From an uncultured Modestobacter sp. (GTDB taxonomy: Bacteria > Actinomycetota > Actinomycetes > Mycobacteriales > Geodermatophilaceae), in contig NZ_CANKUD010000002.1 in the NCBI RefSeq assembly GCF_947486615.1, positions 124,001-188,000 on the forward strand: DNA of 64,000 bases, given 5' to 3'. A program made the translations under genes and the position numbers. How positions within the stretch are numbered: the stretch's first letter is position 1; every line of letters begins with the position of its first letter. The notes beneath the pieces are model-generated. The model saw nothing but the letters and a program-made list of their open reading frames with translations. It made no database searches and was not told the origin of the DNA. This document shows positions 31,281-40,033 of the stretch, piece after piece.

Positions 31281-34200
31281 TCAGGTGCCCGCTACCAGGG
31301 CCATGAGGCCGGCCTCGTCGAGGAGGTCGACCGGGCGCAGGGTGCGGTTCGCGGCGACGTGGTGGAAGCCGGCGCTGACCCGCTCGACCGGCACGCCGGT
31401 CAACCGGGACCAGCCCAGCCGGTACGCGGCCAGCTGCACACCCGCCGCAGCCAGTTCGGCCGCCCCCGGCACCGGGCCGGTCTTCCAGTCGATGACCTCG
31501 TAGCCACCGTCGGGGGTGGCGTAGACCGCGTCGATCCGGCCGCGCAGGGTCAGCGGGCCCAGCGGCGTCTCGAACGGTGCCTCCACGTCGACCGGTTGGC
31601 GGTCGGCCCACTCCCCGGCCAGGAACGCCGCCTGCAGTGCGGTGAGCGCTTCGTCGGGAGCCGCCGCGGCGTCCCCGCTGCCGGGCAGCTCGTCGAGGTC
31701 GATCAGCCGGGAGACGCCGAACCGCTCCTCCAGCCAGGCGTGGAACGCGGTGCCCCGCCGGGCCAGTGGGGCGGGCGCGGCCGGCATGGGACGGCGCAGC
31801 CGGCGGGCCAGCTCGCCGGGGTCGCGGCGCAGGGCCACCAGCGCCGACACCGACAGGTGCGCCGGCAGCGGCACGTCGACGGTGCCGCGGGAGTGCTCGG
31901 CCCGCTCGCGCAGCAGCAGGTCGGCGTCCCGCAGCCAGTCGGCGACCAGCGGGTCGTCGGTGGCGCCCAGCGCCTCGGCGGTGAGCGGGTGCGGCCGGCT
32001 GGCGGTGACCAGCTCGGCGGCGGCGGTCAGCGCGCGCCGGCGTCCGGAGGACAGCGGGTCGGTCGGCCAGACCCCGATCGGCCACTCGGCCAGCGCGGGG
32101 TTCTCCGCGTCGTCGGCGGGCGGGTCGGCCCAGGCGTCGACCACCCCGGCGCCGTCCTCGCAGGTGTCCTTCACCGCGAGCAGCAGGGACGACGGCCCGC
32201 AGACGGTCTTGCCGTCGCGCCACCAGCTGCCCGAGCACAGCAGCAGGTGCTTGGCCCGGGTGACCGCGACGTAGCCGAGCCGGATCTCCTCGGCCAGGCC
32301 GAAGTCCTTCCACTCGGCGACGTAGTCCTCCAGCGCGTCGCGGACCGCGGCCTGGTCACCGGAGCCGGGCACCGGCAGGTGCAGCCGGGGCAGCTCGGCG
32401 CGGTCGGTGGTACGCAGGTCGACCGGGACGGCGCCCGGGTCGCGGATCCAGGAGTCGGAGGCGTCGCCCTTGGCGGGGAACTGCCCGACGGTCAGGCCGG
32501 GCACGGCGACGACGTCCCACTCCAGACCCTTGGCCGAGTGCCCGGTGAGCAGCTGCACCGCCTCCGGGTTGACCGCCACCTCGCCCGGTTCCAGGCCTCG
32601 CTCGCGCACCTCGGCGTCGGCCAGGTAGCCGAGGAAGGCGGGCAGCGAGGGCAGCTCGGCGAGCTCGCTGAACTGGGCGGCCACCTCGTGCAGCGCGTCC
32701 AGGTGGGTGCGGGCACCGCCGGGGGTGACGTCTGGGTGGCTGGCCAGCTCGGTCTCCAGGCCCAGGCTGCGCACCACCTCGTCGACCAGGTCGGGCAGCG
32801 ACTCCCCGAGCCGGGTGCGCAGGGCGGCCAGTTCCCGGCCCAGCCGGCGGAGCCGCTGGTGCCCCTCGGCCGAGTAGGCCTCGGGTCGGCCGAGGTCGTC
32901 GAGTGCCTCGACGATGCTGCCGCGTTCCCGGGGCGGCGTGGGCGCCGCCGGTGCGCCCGGCTCGGGCGGGGTGGCGTCCTCGACCGGGGCGGGCGCGGAC
33001 CGCTCCCGGACCAGCGCCCGCGACCGCGCCTCCAGGGCGGCGAGGTCGCGGGGGCCGATCCGCCAGCGGGCGCCGGTGAGCAGCCGGCCGAGCGCATCGC
33101 CCGCGGTCGGGTCGACCAGCACCCGCAGGGTGGCGACCACGTCGGAGACCTCGGGCACGTCGAGCAGGCCGCCCAGCCCGACGACCTCGACCGGGAGCCC
33201 GCGGGCGCGCAGTGCGGCGGCGATGCCGGGCAGCTGGGCCCGCCGCCGGGCCAGGACGGCGATCGTCGGCCGCTTCGCCGGCGCGCCGGGGCCGGCGTCC
33301 TCGTCGCCCTTCCAGCAGCGCTCCAACCGGTCGGCGAGCGCCTCGGTCTCCTCGGCGACGGTCTCGTAGAGCCCGACGTGCACCGCGCCGGAGCCGGCCA
33401 CCGGCGCAGGCTGCAGGTCCGGCAACGGCTGCTCGGGCTCGGGCAGCGCGGCGGCGACGGCGTTCGCGACGGCCAGCACGGAGCGGTCGTTGCGCCAGCT
33501 GGTCGACAGGGTCAGCCGCTCGGCCGGACGGTCCGGCGTGCCGGGGAAGGTGCGGTCGAAGCGCTCGATGGTGCCCGCCGAGGCGCCGCGCCAGCCGTAG
33601 ATCGACTGCCGTGGGTCGCCGACCGCGAGCACCGGGTGCCCGCCCGGGCCACCGAAGAGGGCCTCCAGCATCCGTAGCTGGCCGACGCTGGTGTCCTGGT
33701 ACTCGTCCAGCAGGACGACCCGCCACCGGGCCCGCTCCCGCCGCCCGACCTCGGCGGAGGTGACCGCGACGCGGGCGGCATAGGCGACCTGGTCGGCGTA
33801 GTCGATGGCGCCGGCCGCGCGCTTGCGGGCCTCGAAGGCCTCGACCATCGGCAGCAGGGCGACCCGGGCCCGCTGTCGCGCCAGCATCTTGAGCACCTCG
33901 GCGTACGGGCCCTTCTTCCTGCCGGCGTCGGGGTAGCCGGTGAGCTGGGCCTCGAAGCGCGCCGTCCAGGTGCGCAGCGCCGCCGGGGTCACGTCGTGCT
34001 CGCCCAGCTCGGTGGCCAGCTGGAGCACGTCCTCGGTGGTGGTGACCAGGCCGAGCGCGACGTCGCTCATGTCGCCGGTGTGCCCGGCCACCGCGGTCGC
34101 CGCCTGCCCCCAGCACATCGCCGGCCCGAGCACCCCGGAGCCGGGCTCCACGCCGATCCGTAGCCCGTGCTCGGCGACGATCGAGGCCGCGTAGCCGTGG

Positions 34201-34625
34201 TAGGTCGCCACCGTGGGCGCGGCGACGGCGAGCCGCTCGCGCAGCGCCGGGTCGGTGTCGGGGTGCTCGGCCAGCGCGCCCAGGCGCAGCCGCACCCGGG
34301 CGTTGAGCTCGCTGGCGGCCTTGCGGGTGAACGTCAGCCCGAGCACCGCCTCCGGGGCGACCAGTTGGTTGGCCACCAGCCAGGCGACCCGGGCGGCCAT
34401 CGTCTCGGTCTTGCCCGACCCGGCGCCGGCGACGACGACCAGCGGCCGGTCGACCGGGGCGGACACCACACCGGCCTGTTCGTCCGACGGCGCGTAGGAC
34501 AGCCCGCAGCGGGCGGCGACCTCGGCCGGGGTGAGCAACCGCGGCGGCTCGGGAGCCACCACCGGCACCATCCCGGGCAGGTCGAAGCTCAGCTGGCCGT
34601 CGGCGGCGGCCGCCCGCGGCGTCAC
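31281..34625 (-). CDS. adnB: AdnB, helicase-nuclease subunit
   Basis: AdnB is a lead motor and nuclease of the AdnAB heterodimer that resects double-strand breaks in actinobacteria. 1114 residues: Walker A GAGSGKT (67-73), LTFTRKAASEL, motif II VVLLDEYQDTS, VGDPRQSIYGW, TGHSAKGLEWDVV, YVAVTRAKHLLL, then a C-terminal PD-(D/E)xK nuclease with GRIDAVYATP and EVIDWKTG (~1020-1045). It lacks the iron-sulfur cysteines of AdnA. The GTG overlaps the adnA stop (GTGA at 34622-34625), so the two subunits are probably translated in a coupled way. The far longer open frame upstream is a shadow of adnA. Confidence 0.93.
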   Translation of the reverse strand: MTPRAAAADGQLSFDLPGMVPVVAPEPPRLLTPAEVAARCGLSYAPSDEQAGVVSAPVDRPLVVVAGAGSGKTETMAARVAWLVANQLVAPEAVLGLTFTRKAASELNARVRLRLGALAEHPDTDPALRERLAVAAPTVATYHGYAASIVAEHGLRIGVEPGSGVLGPAMCWGQAATAVAGHTGDMSDVALGLVTTTEDVLQLATELGEHDVTPAALRTWTARFEAQLTGYPDAGRKKGPYAEVLKMLARQRARVALLPMVEAFEARKRAAGAIDYADQVAYAARVAVTSAEVGRRERARWRVVLLDEYQDTSVGQLRMLEALFGGPGGHPVLAVGDPRQSIYGWRGASAGTIERFDRTFPGTPDRPAERLTLSTSWRNDRSVLAVANAVAAALPEPEQPLPDLQPAPVAGSGAVHVGLYETVAEETEALADRLERCWKGDEDAGPGAPAKRPTIAVLARRRAQLPGIAAALRARGLPVEVVGLGGLLDVPEVSDVVATLRVLVDPTAGDALGRLLTGARWRIGPRDLAALEARSRALVRERSAPAPVEDATPPEPGAPAAPTPPRERGSIVEALDDLGRPEAYSAEGHQRLRRLGRELAALRTRLGESLPDLVDEVVRSLGLETELASHPDVTPGGARTHLDALHEVAAQFSELAELPSLPAFLGYLADAEVRERGLEPGEVAVNPEAVQLLTGHSAKGLEWDVVAVPGLTVGQFPAKGDASDSWIRDPGAVPVDLRTTDRAELPRLHLPVPGSGDQAAVRDALEDYVAEWKDFGLAEEIRLGYVAVTRAKHLLLCSGSWWRDGKTVCGPSSLLLAVKDTCEDGAGVVDAWADPPADDAENPALAEWPIGVWPTDPLSSGRRRALTAAAELVTASRPHPLTAEALGATDDPLVADWLRDADLLLRERAEHSRGTVDVPLPAHLSVSALVALRRDPGELARRLRRPMPAAPAPLARRGTAFHAWLEERFGVSRLIDLDELPGSGDAAAAPDEALTALQAAFLAGEWADRQPVDVEAPFETPLGPLTLRGRIDAVYATPDGGYEVIDWKTGPVPGAAELAAAGVQLAAYRLGWSRLTGVPVERVSAGFHHVAANRTLRPVDLLDEAGLMALVAGT

Positions 34626-37600
34626 CGGGTCACCTGCCGGCCGGACTCCTGCATCGGGCAGCTGCGCCGGAAGGCGCACCGCTCGCAGTCGGTGTCGGTG
34701 CGGGCGGTGAAGGACGCCGCCCCCATCCCCTCGCCCACCTCGGCGATCAGCTCCCCGGCCCAGGTCTGCCGCGGGTCGACGTCGGCCGGCAGCGGCGACT
34801 GCGCGTGTTCCTTGGCGGACTTCTGCGCGCCGCCCACCTGCAGCAGCGCCGCCCCGCCGGTCGCCGTCCCGTGGTCGGCGAAGGCGCCCTCGGTGACCGC
34901 GAGCTGGTAGGCGGCGAGCTGACCGTGCTCCTCCACCGCCCGGGGTGCGGTCTTCCCGGTCTTGAGGTCGACCACGACCAGCCGGCCCTCGGCGTCGCGC
35001 TCCAGCCGGTCGACCTGGCCGCGCAGCCGGGCCCGCCCGACGGTCACGTCGAAGTCCTCCTCCGCGGCGACCAGCTCCCGGTCGGCCCGGGCGTGCCAGG
35101 CGAGGAACTTGGTCAGCATCTCCTGGGCGCGTTCGCGCTGCCGCTGGTCGACCCAGCCCGGCCCGAGGTCGAGCCCGTCGAGCTCGACGTCCAGGACGGC
35201 GGGGGCCTCGGCGGGCGGCAGCCCCTCGGCCACTTGCTGGGCCACGTCGTGCACCGCCGAGCCGACCGTGCGGGTGGCCTCCGGAGCCGCCTCCGCCCCG
35301 ACCGCGCCGAGCACCCAGCGCAGCGGGCACCGCTGGAAGGTGTCGATCGCCGAGGGGCGCACCGGCACCACCTCGGCCGGGTCGACCAGCGGCGCGTCGT
35401 CGGAGAGCGGGGCCAGCCCCCACCAGCCGGCCGGGTCGGCGCCGGGCACCCGCTCCTCGGCCAGCCGGCGCAGCACCGCCGCCGCGCTGGACCGCCGGGC
35501 CGGCGGCGTCTGCGGATCGGTGAGGTGGCGGCGCAGCTCTGCCACCAGCGCCGGCAGGGTGAGCTGGCGGGGCAGTGGGGTGTGCGGCCGGACGCCGTCG
35601 CCGTCCGCCGGCGGCGCAGCGACCAGGTCGAGGAAGCGCGAGGCGGTGGCGCCGGCGTCCCCGCCGTCCAGCGCGCCGTCGACGGCGGTGACCAGCAGCC
35701 GGCGGCGGGCCCGGGTGCAGGCCACGTAGAACAGCCGCCGCTCCTCGGCCAGCGCGTGGGTGCGCCGGTCCAGCGTCGCCGGGTCGGTGCCGCCGGCGGC
35801 GTCGACCAGGTCCTCGGCGCCGAGCAGGCTGGCCCGGCTGCGCAGGTCGGGCCACACGCCCTCCTGCACACCGGCGACGCAGACCAGGTCCCACTCCAGG
35901 CCCTTGCTCGCGTGCGCGGTCAGCAGCCGCACCGTCTCGCCCATCTGCGCGCGGGCCGCGCCGCTGTCACCGGGCAGCTGCTGCGCGCCCAGGTGCTGCA
36001 CGAACGCGGCGACCCCGGCGTGCGGCAGCCGGTCGACGAAGCCGGCGGCGGCGTCGAACAGCGAGACGACGGCGTCGAGGTCGCGGTCGGCGACCGCGCC
36101 GGTGGGCCCGCCGGCCGCACTCGCCCGCGCCCAGCGGTTCGCCAGCCCGCTGGCCTGCCACATCGCCCAGAGCACGTCCTCCGCGGTGCCGTCGGTGGCC
36201 AGCGCCAGCCGGCCGGCCGCCAGCACCGCGGACACCCGCAGCGCCGGCCGGGCCATGTGCTCGGGCACCGCATCCAGCAGGGTGCGGTCGGCGAGCAGGG
36301 TGGCCAGTGGGGCGCCCCGCACCGCAGCGTCCTCGCCCCGGTCGGCCATCGCCCGCCGCGCGGCCCGCCGCAGCCGGCGCAGGTCGAGCACGGTCGCGTT
36401 GCCCAGCGGGGAGGCGAGCAGCGCCTCGGCACCCGCCTCGTCGAGACCGGCCTCGCTGTCGCCGGCGGGGGTGCCGGCGGCCGGTGGCAGCAGCGCCGTG
36501 AGCGCGGCCAGCAGCGGCTGCACGGCCGGCTGCCCGGCCAGCGCCACGTCGTCGGCGGAGACTGCGACCGGCACGCCGGCCTGGGTCAGCGCCCGGCGCA
36601 CCGGGCCGAGGCCGGCCGCGGCCGACCGGACGACGACGGCCATCTGCGACCACGGGATGCCCTCGAGCAGGTGCGCCCGGCGCATCGTGTCGGCGAGGAA
36701 GGCCGCCTCCACCGCCGGGGAGTCGAAGACGTGCACCTCCGCCGCGCCCGGGTCGATGCCCGCGCCGGGCTCCAGACGGCGGTGCTCCCACGGCCCGGGC
36801 AGCCCCTCGGCGACCCGGCGGCTGACGGTCAGCAGCTCGGCACCCGAGCGGCGGCACACCCCCAGCGACAACCGGGGTGCCGGGCGGCCGTCGCGCTGCC
36901 GGAAGCGGGTCGGGAAGTCGATGATCCCGCGGGGCTCGGCGCCCCGGAAGGCATAGATGGCCTGGTCGGGGTCACCGACGGCGACCAGGTTGCCGCCGCC
37001 GCCGGCGAGCAGCTCGACCAGCTCCACCTGCGCCGGGTCGGTGTCCTGGTACTCGTCGACGAACAGCCAGCCGGCCCGCTCCCGCTCGGTGCGCAGCAGC
37101 TCGGCGTCGTCCCGGAGCTCGTCGATCGCGGTGCGCACCAGCTCGGCGGGGTCGTAACCGGAGGCCCCGCCGCGGGTGATGGTCTGGAACCAGGAGACGT
37201 CCTGGTACTGCCGCAGGAAGTCCGCCGCGGCCTCCCAGTGCGGCAGCCCGCGCTCCCTGCCCCAGGCGGCCAGCCGGCGGCTGTCGATGCCCCGCTCGGT
37301 GGCGCGCAGCAGCAGGTCGCGCAGCTCGCCGCGGAAGCCCTCGGTGCCCAGGGCGGCGGCGAGGTCGGCCGGCCAGCGGACCGCGCCCTCCTCGTCGGCG
37401 TCCCCGCGCAGCAGCTCGGCGACCACCGCGTCCTGCTCGGCGGAGGTGAGCAGCCGCGGCGCCGGCTCACCGCGCAGCACCGCCGCCCGGCGCAGCACGC
37501 CGAAGGCGTAGGAGTGGAAGGTGCGGGCGACCGGTTCGCGGATGGTGCGGCCGACCCGCGCGGTGATCCGGGTGCGCAGCTCGGCGGCGGCCTTGCGGCT

Positions 37601-37846
37601 GAAGGTCAGCACCAGCAGCCGTTCGGGGTCGGCGCCGGCGTCGATCCGGGCGGCGACCGCCTCGACGATCGTGGTGGTCTTGCCGGTGCCCGGGCCGGCC
37701 AGCACCAGCAGCGGCCCGCCGCGGTGGTCGACCACCGCCTGCTGGGTCGGGTCGAGCCGCGGCCGGACCACCGGCACGGCCTCCGGCTGCACCAGCCGGT
37801 AGACCGGTGCCGTCTCGACCGCTGCGCTGCTCGACTCCCCCCGCAC
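34622..37846 (-). CDS. adnA: AdnA, helicase-nuclease subunit with iron-sulfur cluster
   Basis: 1074 residues. Walker A GPGTGKT (51-57), LTFSRKAAAEL, motif II LFVDEYQDTDP, VGDPDQAIYAF, LTAHASKGLEWDLV, FYVACTRARRRLL. The C-terminal nuclease has GQVDRLERD and VVDLKTGKT, bracketed by four cysteines (FQRCPLRW ~838; CERCAFRRSC ~1057-1066) as in iron-sulfur nucleases of the AddB/AdnA type. It pairs with AdnB for 5'-strand resection. GTG start with a weak ribosome site. Upstream, after 39 bp, is the alkyltransferase-like gene on the same strand. Confidence 0.93.
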   Translation of the reverse strand: MRGESSSAAVETAPVYRLVQPEAVPVVRPRLDPTQQAVVDHRGGPLLVLAGPGTGKTTTIVEAVAARIDAGADPERLLVLTFSRKAAAELRTRITARVGRTIREPVARTFHSYAFGVLRRAAVLRGEPAPRLLTSAEQDAVVAELLRGDADEEGAVRWPADLAAALGTEGFRGELRDLLLRATERGIDSRRLAAWGRERGLPHWEAAADFLRQYQDVSWFQTITRGGASGYDPAELVRTAIDELRDDAELLRTERERAGWLFVDEYQDTDPAQVELVELLAGGGGNLVAVGDPDQAIYAFRGAEPRGIIDFPTRFRQRDGRPAPRLSLGVCRRSGAELLTVSRRVAEGLPGPWEHRRLEPGAGIDPGAAEVHVFDSPAVEAAFLADTMRRAHLLEGIPWSQMAVVVRSAAAGLGPVRRALTQAGVPVAVSADDVALAGQPAVQPLLAALTALLPPAAGTPAGDSEAGLDEAGAEALLASPLGNATVLDLRRLRRAARRAMADRGEDAAVRGAPLATLLADRTLLDAVPEHMARPALRVSAVLAAGRLALATDGTAEDVLWAMWQASGLANRWARASAAGGPTGAVADRDLDAVVSLFDAAAGFVDRLPHAGVAAFVQHLGAQQLPGDSGAARAQMGETVRLLTAHASKGLEWDLVCVAGVQEGVWPDLRSRASLLGAEDLVDAAGGTDPATLDRRTHALAEERRLFYVACTRARRRLLVTAVDGALDGGDAGATASRFLDLVAAPPADGDGVRPHTPLPRQLTLPALVAELRRHLTDPQTPPARRSSAAAVLRRLAEERVPGADPAGWWGLAPLSDDAPLVDPAEVVPVRPSAIDTFQRCPLRWVLGAVGAEAAPEATRTVGSAVHDVAQQVAEGLPPAEAPAVLDVELDGLDLGPGWVDQRQRERAQEMLTKFLAWHARADRELVAAEEDFDVTVGRARLRGQVDRLERDAEGRLVVVDLKTGKTAPRAVEEHGQLAAYQLAVTEGAFADHGTATGGAALLQVGGAQKSAKEHAQSPLPADVDPRQTWAGELIAEVGEGMGAASFTARTDTDCERCAFRRSCPMQESGRQVTR

Positions 37847-37885
37847 CCCTCGATGAGACCACGGGGGGACGACAGTCCCGGTCGC

Positions 37886-38221
37886 TCAGCCGTCCGCGTC
37901 GGGCCAGCCGACCGCTGCCAGGTCCACCCTGGAGCCGCGCAGCGGCACGCCCTCCCCGGCCAGCAGCTCCAGCTGGCGCACCCGCACCGGCTCGGCGGCC
38001 GTGCCGTCGGCCCGCACCACGCGGTGCCACGGCACGGCTGCACCGCCGCCGGAGAGGGCGCGGGCGACCCGCCGGGGCCCCACCCCGACCAGCCGGCCGA
38101 TCGCCCCGTAGGTGCTGACCCGCCCGGGCGGGATCGCCTCCACCACGTCGTAGACGGCCTCGTCGACGTCCGCCGGATCCGGTGGACCGGTCGTCCCGCG
38201 CTCCTGGTCGATGACGGTCAG
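37886..38221 (-). CDS. Alkyltransferase-like (ATL) DNA-damage sensing protein
   Basis: It has the AGT/MGMT DNA-binding core (PPGRVSTYGAIGRLVGVGPRRVARAL), but the catalytic PCHRV is PWHRV, so it cannot take the alkyl group itself. This is the mark of ATL proteins, which bind O6-alkylguanine and hand it to excision repair. No ATG/GTG precedes the conserved N-terminal helix; a CTG at 38221, overlapping the upstream stop as CTGA, would give 111 residues, while the first GTG (38146) gives 86 and cuts that helix. I favour the coupled CTG start but am unsure. The neighbour adnA fits a repair role. Confidence 0.82.
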   Translation of the reverse strand: MTVIDQERGTTGPPDPADVDEAVYDVVEAIPPGRVSTYGAIGRLVGVGPRRVARALSGGGAAVPWHRVVRADGTAAEPVRVRQLELLAGEGVPLRGSRVDLAAVGWPDADG

Positions 38222-39231
38222 CCCTGGAAGAAGCTGTTCTCGGTCCACCACGCGTAGAGGGCGCTGACGTCCTCCTGGGTCGTGCCGGGTGCGCTGATCA
38301 GGCCCTCGGTCAGGAACTCGTCGTCGGTCCAGGCGATCTGCACGATCCCGTCGCCGATCGTGCAGGCCACCAGTCCGCCGGTGACCCCGTCGATGGTCCA
38401 CTCGCCGTAGCCGAGGGCCGTGGAGCAGTCGTCGTCCTCGCTGAGCGCGGTCAGCCCGGCGCCGCCGGTGTCGGCCTGGAAGACCGCGTCCAGCGTCGCG
38501 ACGTCGGGGTAGCGGTGGAAGACCGCCTCCGCGGCGCCCGGCTGGGTCTGCGACGCACCGCACGCCGCGGCGGCCACGTCGCCGTCCCCGGCCAGCGGCT
38601 GCTCGACGCAGTCGACGAAGTCGCTGGGCAGCTGGGCCAGGAAGTCCTCGGCCGCCGGGGCGGCCGGTGACTCCGGGGCACCCGAGGACGACGGCGCCGG
38701 CTCGCTGGACGAGGGACGGGACGGCGCGGAGCCCGTCCCGCCGGCCGTGGTCTCCTCGTCGTCGCCGCCGAGGGTGAGCACCAGGGCGATCGCGACCACC
38801 ACGACGAGGGCGAGCGCGGCGACCGCGGTGATGACGGTGGTCCGCTTCCCGCGGCGGTCGGGGCCACCCGGCCCACCCCAGCCCGGACCGCCCGGGTACG
38901 GCGGCTGTCCCGGCACCCCGAAGCCACCGACCGGGGTCGGGGGGCCGTCCTGCCGCGGCGCGCCGCCCCAGCCGGCGGGCTGACCGGGCTGCGGCCCCCA
39001 CCCGCCGGGCGCCGGCGGCTGACCCGGCTGCTGTCCCCACCCGGCCGCGCCGGCCGGGGGCTGCCCCCAGCCTCCCGGACCGGACGGCTGACCGGCCGGC
39101 GGCGCCCAGCCACCCGGCCCGCCGGGCTGCCCCCAGACGCCCTCGGGCTGCTGCGGGACCTGCCCCCAGCGCCCCGGTTCGGGCTGCCCCTCCGGGCCGT
39201 GCGGCGGGTTCCCCTGCGGGGGCTGGCTCAT
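38218..39231 (-). CDS. Pro/Gly/Trp-rich N-terminal, single-pass membrane protein
   Basis: 337 residues. The first ~125 are low-complexity repeats of GQP, GGWGQP and PGGWG type. One membrane segment (TAVAALALVVVVAIALVLTL, ~135-155) is followed by a Ser/Pro linker and a ~150-residue outer domain with Cys residues in DFVDCVEQP, AAACGAS, DDDCSTAL and VACTIGD that could form two disulfides. Domains of this plan are frequent in actinobacteria, with unknown roles. The ALT coding sequence begins at its stop codon. Confidence 0.75.
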   Translation of the reverse strand: MSQPPQGNPPHGPEGQPEPGRWGQVPQQPEGVWGQPGGPGGWAPPAGQPSGPGGWGQPPAGAAGWGQQPGQPPAPGGWGPQPGQPAGWGGAPRQDGPPTPVGGFGVPGQPPYPGGPGWGGPGGPDRRGKRTTVITAVAALALVVVVAIALVLTLGGDDEETTAGGTGSAPSRPSSSEPAPSSSGAPESPAAPAAEDFLAQLPSDFVDCVEQPLAGDGDVAAAACGASQTQPGAAEAVFHRYPDVATLDAVFQADTGGAGLTALSEDDDCSTALGYGEWTIDGVTGGLVACTIGDGIVQIAWTDDEFLTEGLISAPGTTQEDVSALYAWWTENSFFQG

Positions 39232-39327
39232 CGTGCGACCTCCGACTCGACTGTCCGGGGAGGGAGCCTAGGGGTCACGGCTCGACGGAGGGCGGGTCCC
39301 CGCGGAACCGGCGCGTGGACGGCGGGT

Positions 39328-39915
39328 TCAGCCGCGGCGACCGAACCGGGCCAACAGCCTCGTCTGCAGGTCGGCACCCGGCGGCACGTCCAGCGGCGCG
39401 GCGAACAGCCCCGGGACGCCGTCCTCGCTGAGGTGGGACTCGGCGTAGCGGAAGGCGGTGGCGACCAGCTCCGGGTCCAGGTCGGTGTCGCCGTCCACGG
39501 CCCGGGCGAGGTCCCAGGCGTGCACGGTCAGGTCGGCGGTCATCTCGGTCAGGTACTCCGCGGCGCGCGCGGGCCCGGAGGAGAGCTGCACCGTGCGGTC
39601 CGGCGAGGAGAGCCCGGCCCAGGCGGTCAGCGCCTCGTCGGCAGCGGTCTCCCAGGCCAGCAGGGGGTCCCCGCCCAGCAGTTCGTCCGGGTCGGTGGGG
39701 ATGCGCGCCGCGACGGCGTCCACCGGCTCACCGGCCAGCAGCGGCGCGACCCAGAGCTGTTCACCGGTCAGGTGCGCGACCAGGTCGGCGACGCTCCAGT
39801 CGGGCAGCGCGGGGGCGTCCCACTCCCCCGGCTCGACGGCGTCCACCCGGTCGGTGAACTGGGCCTGCGCCCGCTGGAACAGCAGCAGCAGGTCGGCGTG
39901 ACTGGGCTGTGGCAT
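39328..39915 (-). CDS. TIGR03086/DinB-fold putative metal-binding protein
   Basis: 195 residues with the mycothiol-dependent maleylpyruvate isomerase N-terminal fold: WDAPALPDWSVADLVAHLTGEQLW (helix with the metal His) and TADLTVHAWDLARAVDGD (second metal His with HxWDLA). These proteins are DinB-like four-helix bundles; many are annotated only as TIGR03086. Mycothiol is expected in this organism. No catalytic role can be assigned. Upstream is a strong palindrome that ends the moeZ transcript. Confidence 0.82.
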   Translation of the reverse strand: MPQPSHADLLLLFQRAQAQFTDRVDAVEPGEWDAPALPDWSVADLVAHLTGEQLWVAPLLAGEPVDAVAARIPTDPDELLGGDPLLAWETAADEALTAWAGLSSPDRTVQLSSGPARAAEYLTEMTADLTVHAWDLARAVDGDTDLDPELVATAFRYAESHLSEDGVPGLFAAPLDVPPGADLQTRLLARFGRRG

Positions 39916-39935
39916 GCCATGAGTAGAACGCAGCA

Positions 39936-39969
39936 GGGGCCCGGGACGCCGATCGGCGTCCCGGGCCCC
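39936..39969. terminator. 34-bp perfect palindrome between moeZ and the TIGR03086 gene
   Basis: Arms 39936-39950 and 39955-39969 with GATC between them (GGGGCCCGGGACGCC and its complement). It lies just past the stop-adjacent repeat of moeZ, giving two hairpins in series. Confidence 0.7.
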
Positions 39970-39974
39970 GGGCC

Positions 39975-40033
39975 GGCCTCGTCTCAGGGTCCCGTGGCGC
40001 GCGGAGCGTGTCGCGGGGGGAGACGAGGTCCTT
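39975..40033 (-). repeat. Stop-adjacent hairpin repeat (moeZ 3' end)
   Basis: It begins with the base next to the moeZ stop: AAGGACCTCGTCTC pairs with GAGACGAGGCC, again with one bulged A; the inner segment is CCCCCCGCGACACGC. The stem sequence differs from other copies on both arms. Confidence 0.78.

Noticed and set aside
31359-33677. Plus-strand frames of several hundred codons over adnB (and 34805-38257 over adnA)
   Set aside because: Low-complexity Arg/Gly/Pro/Val translations, antisense to intact helicase genes.
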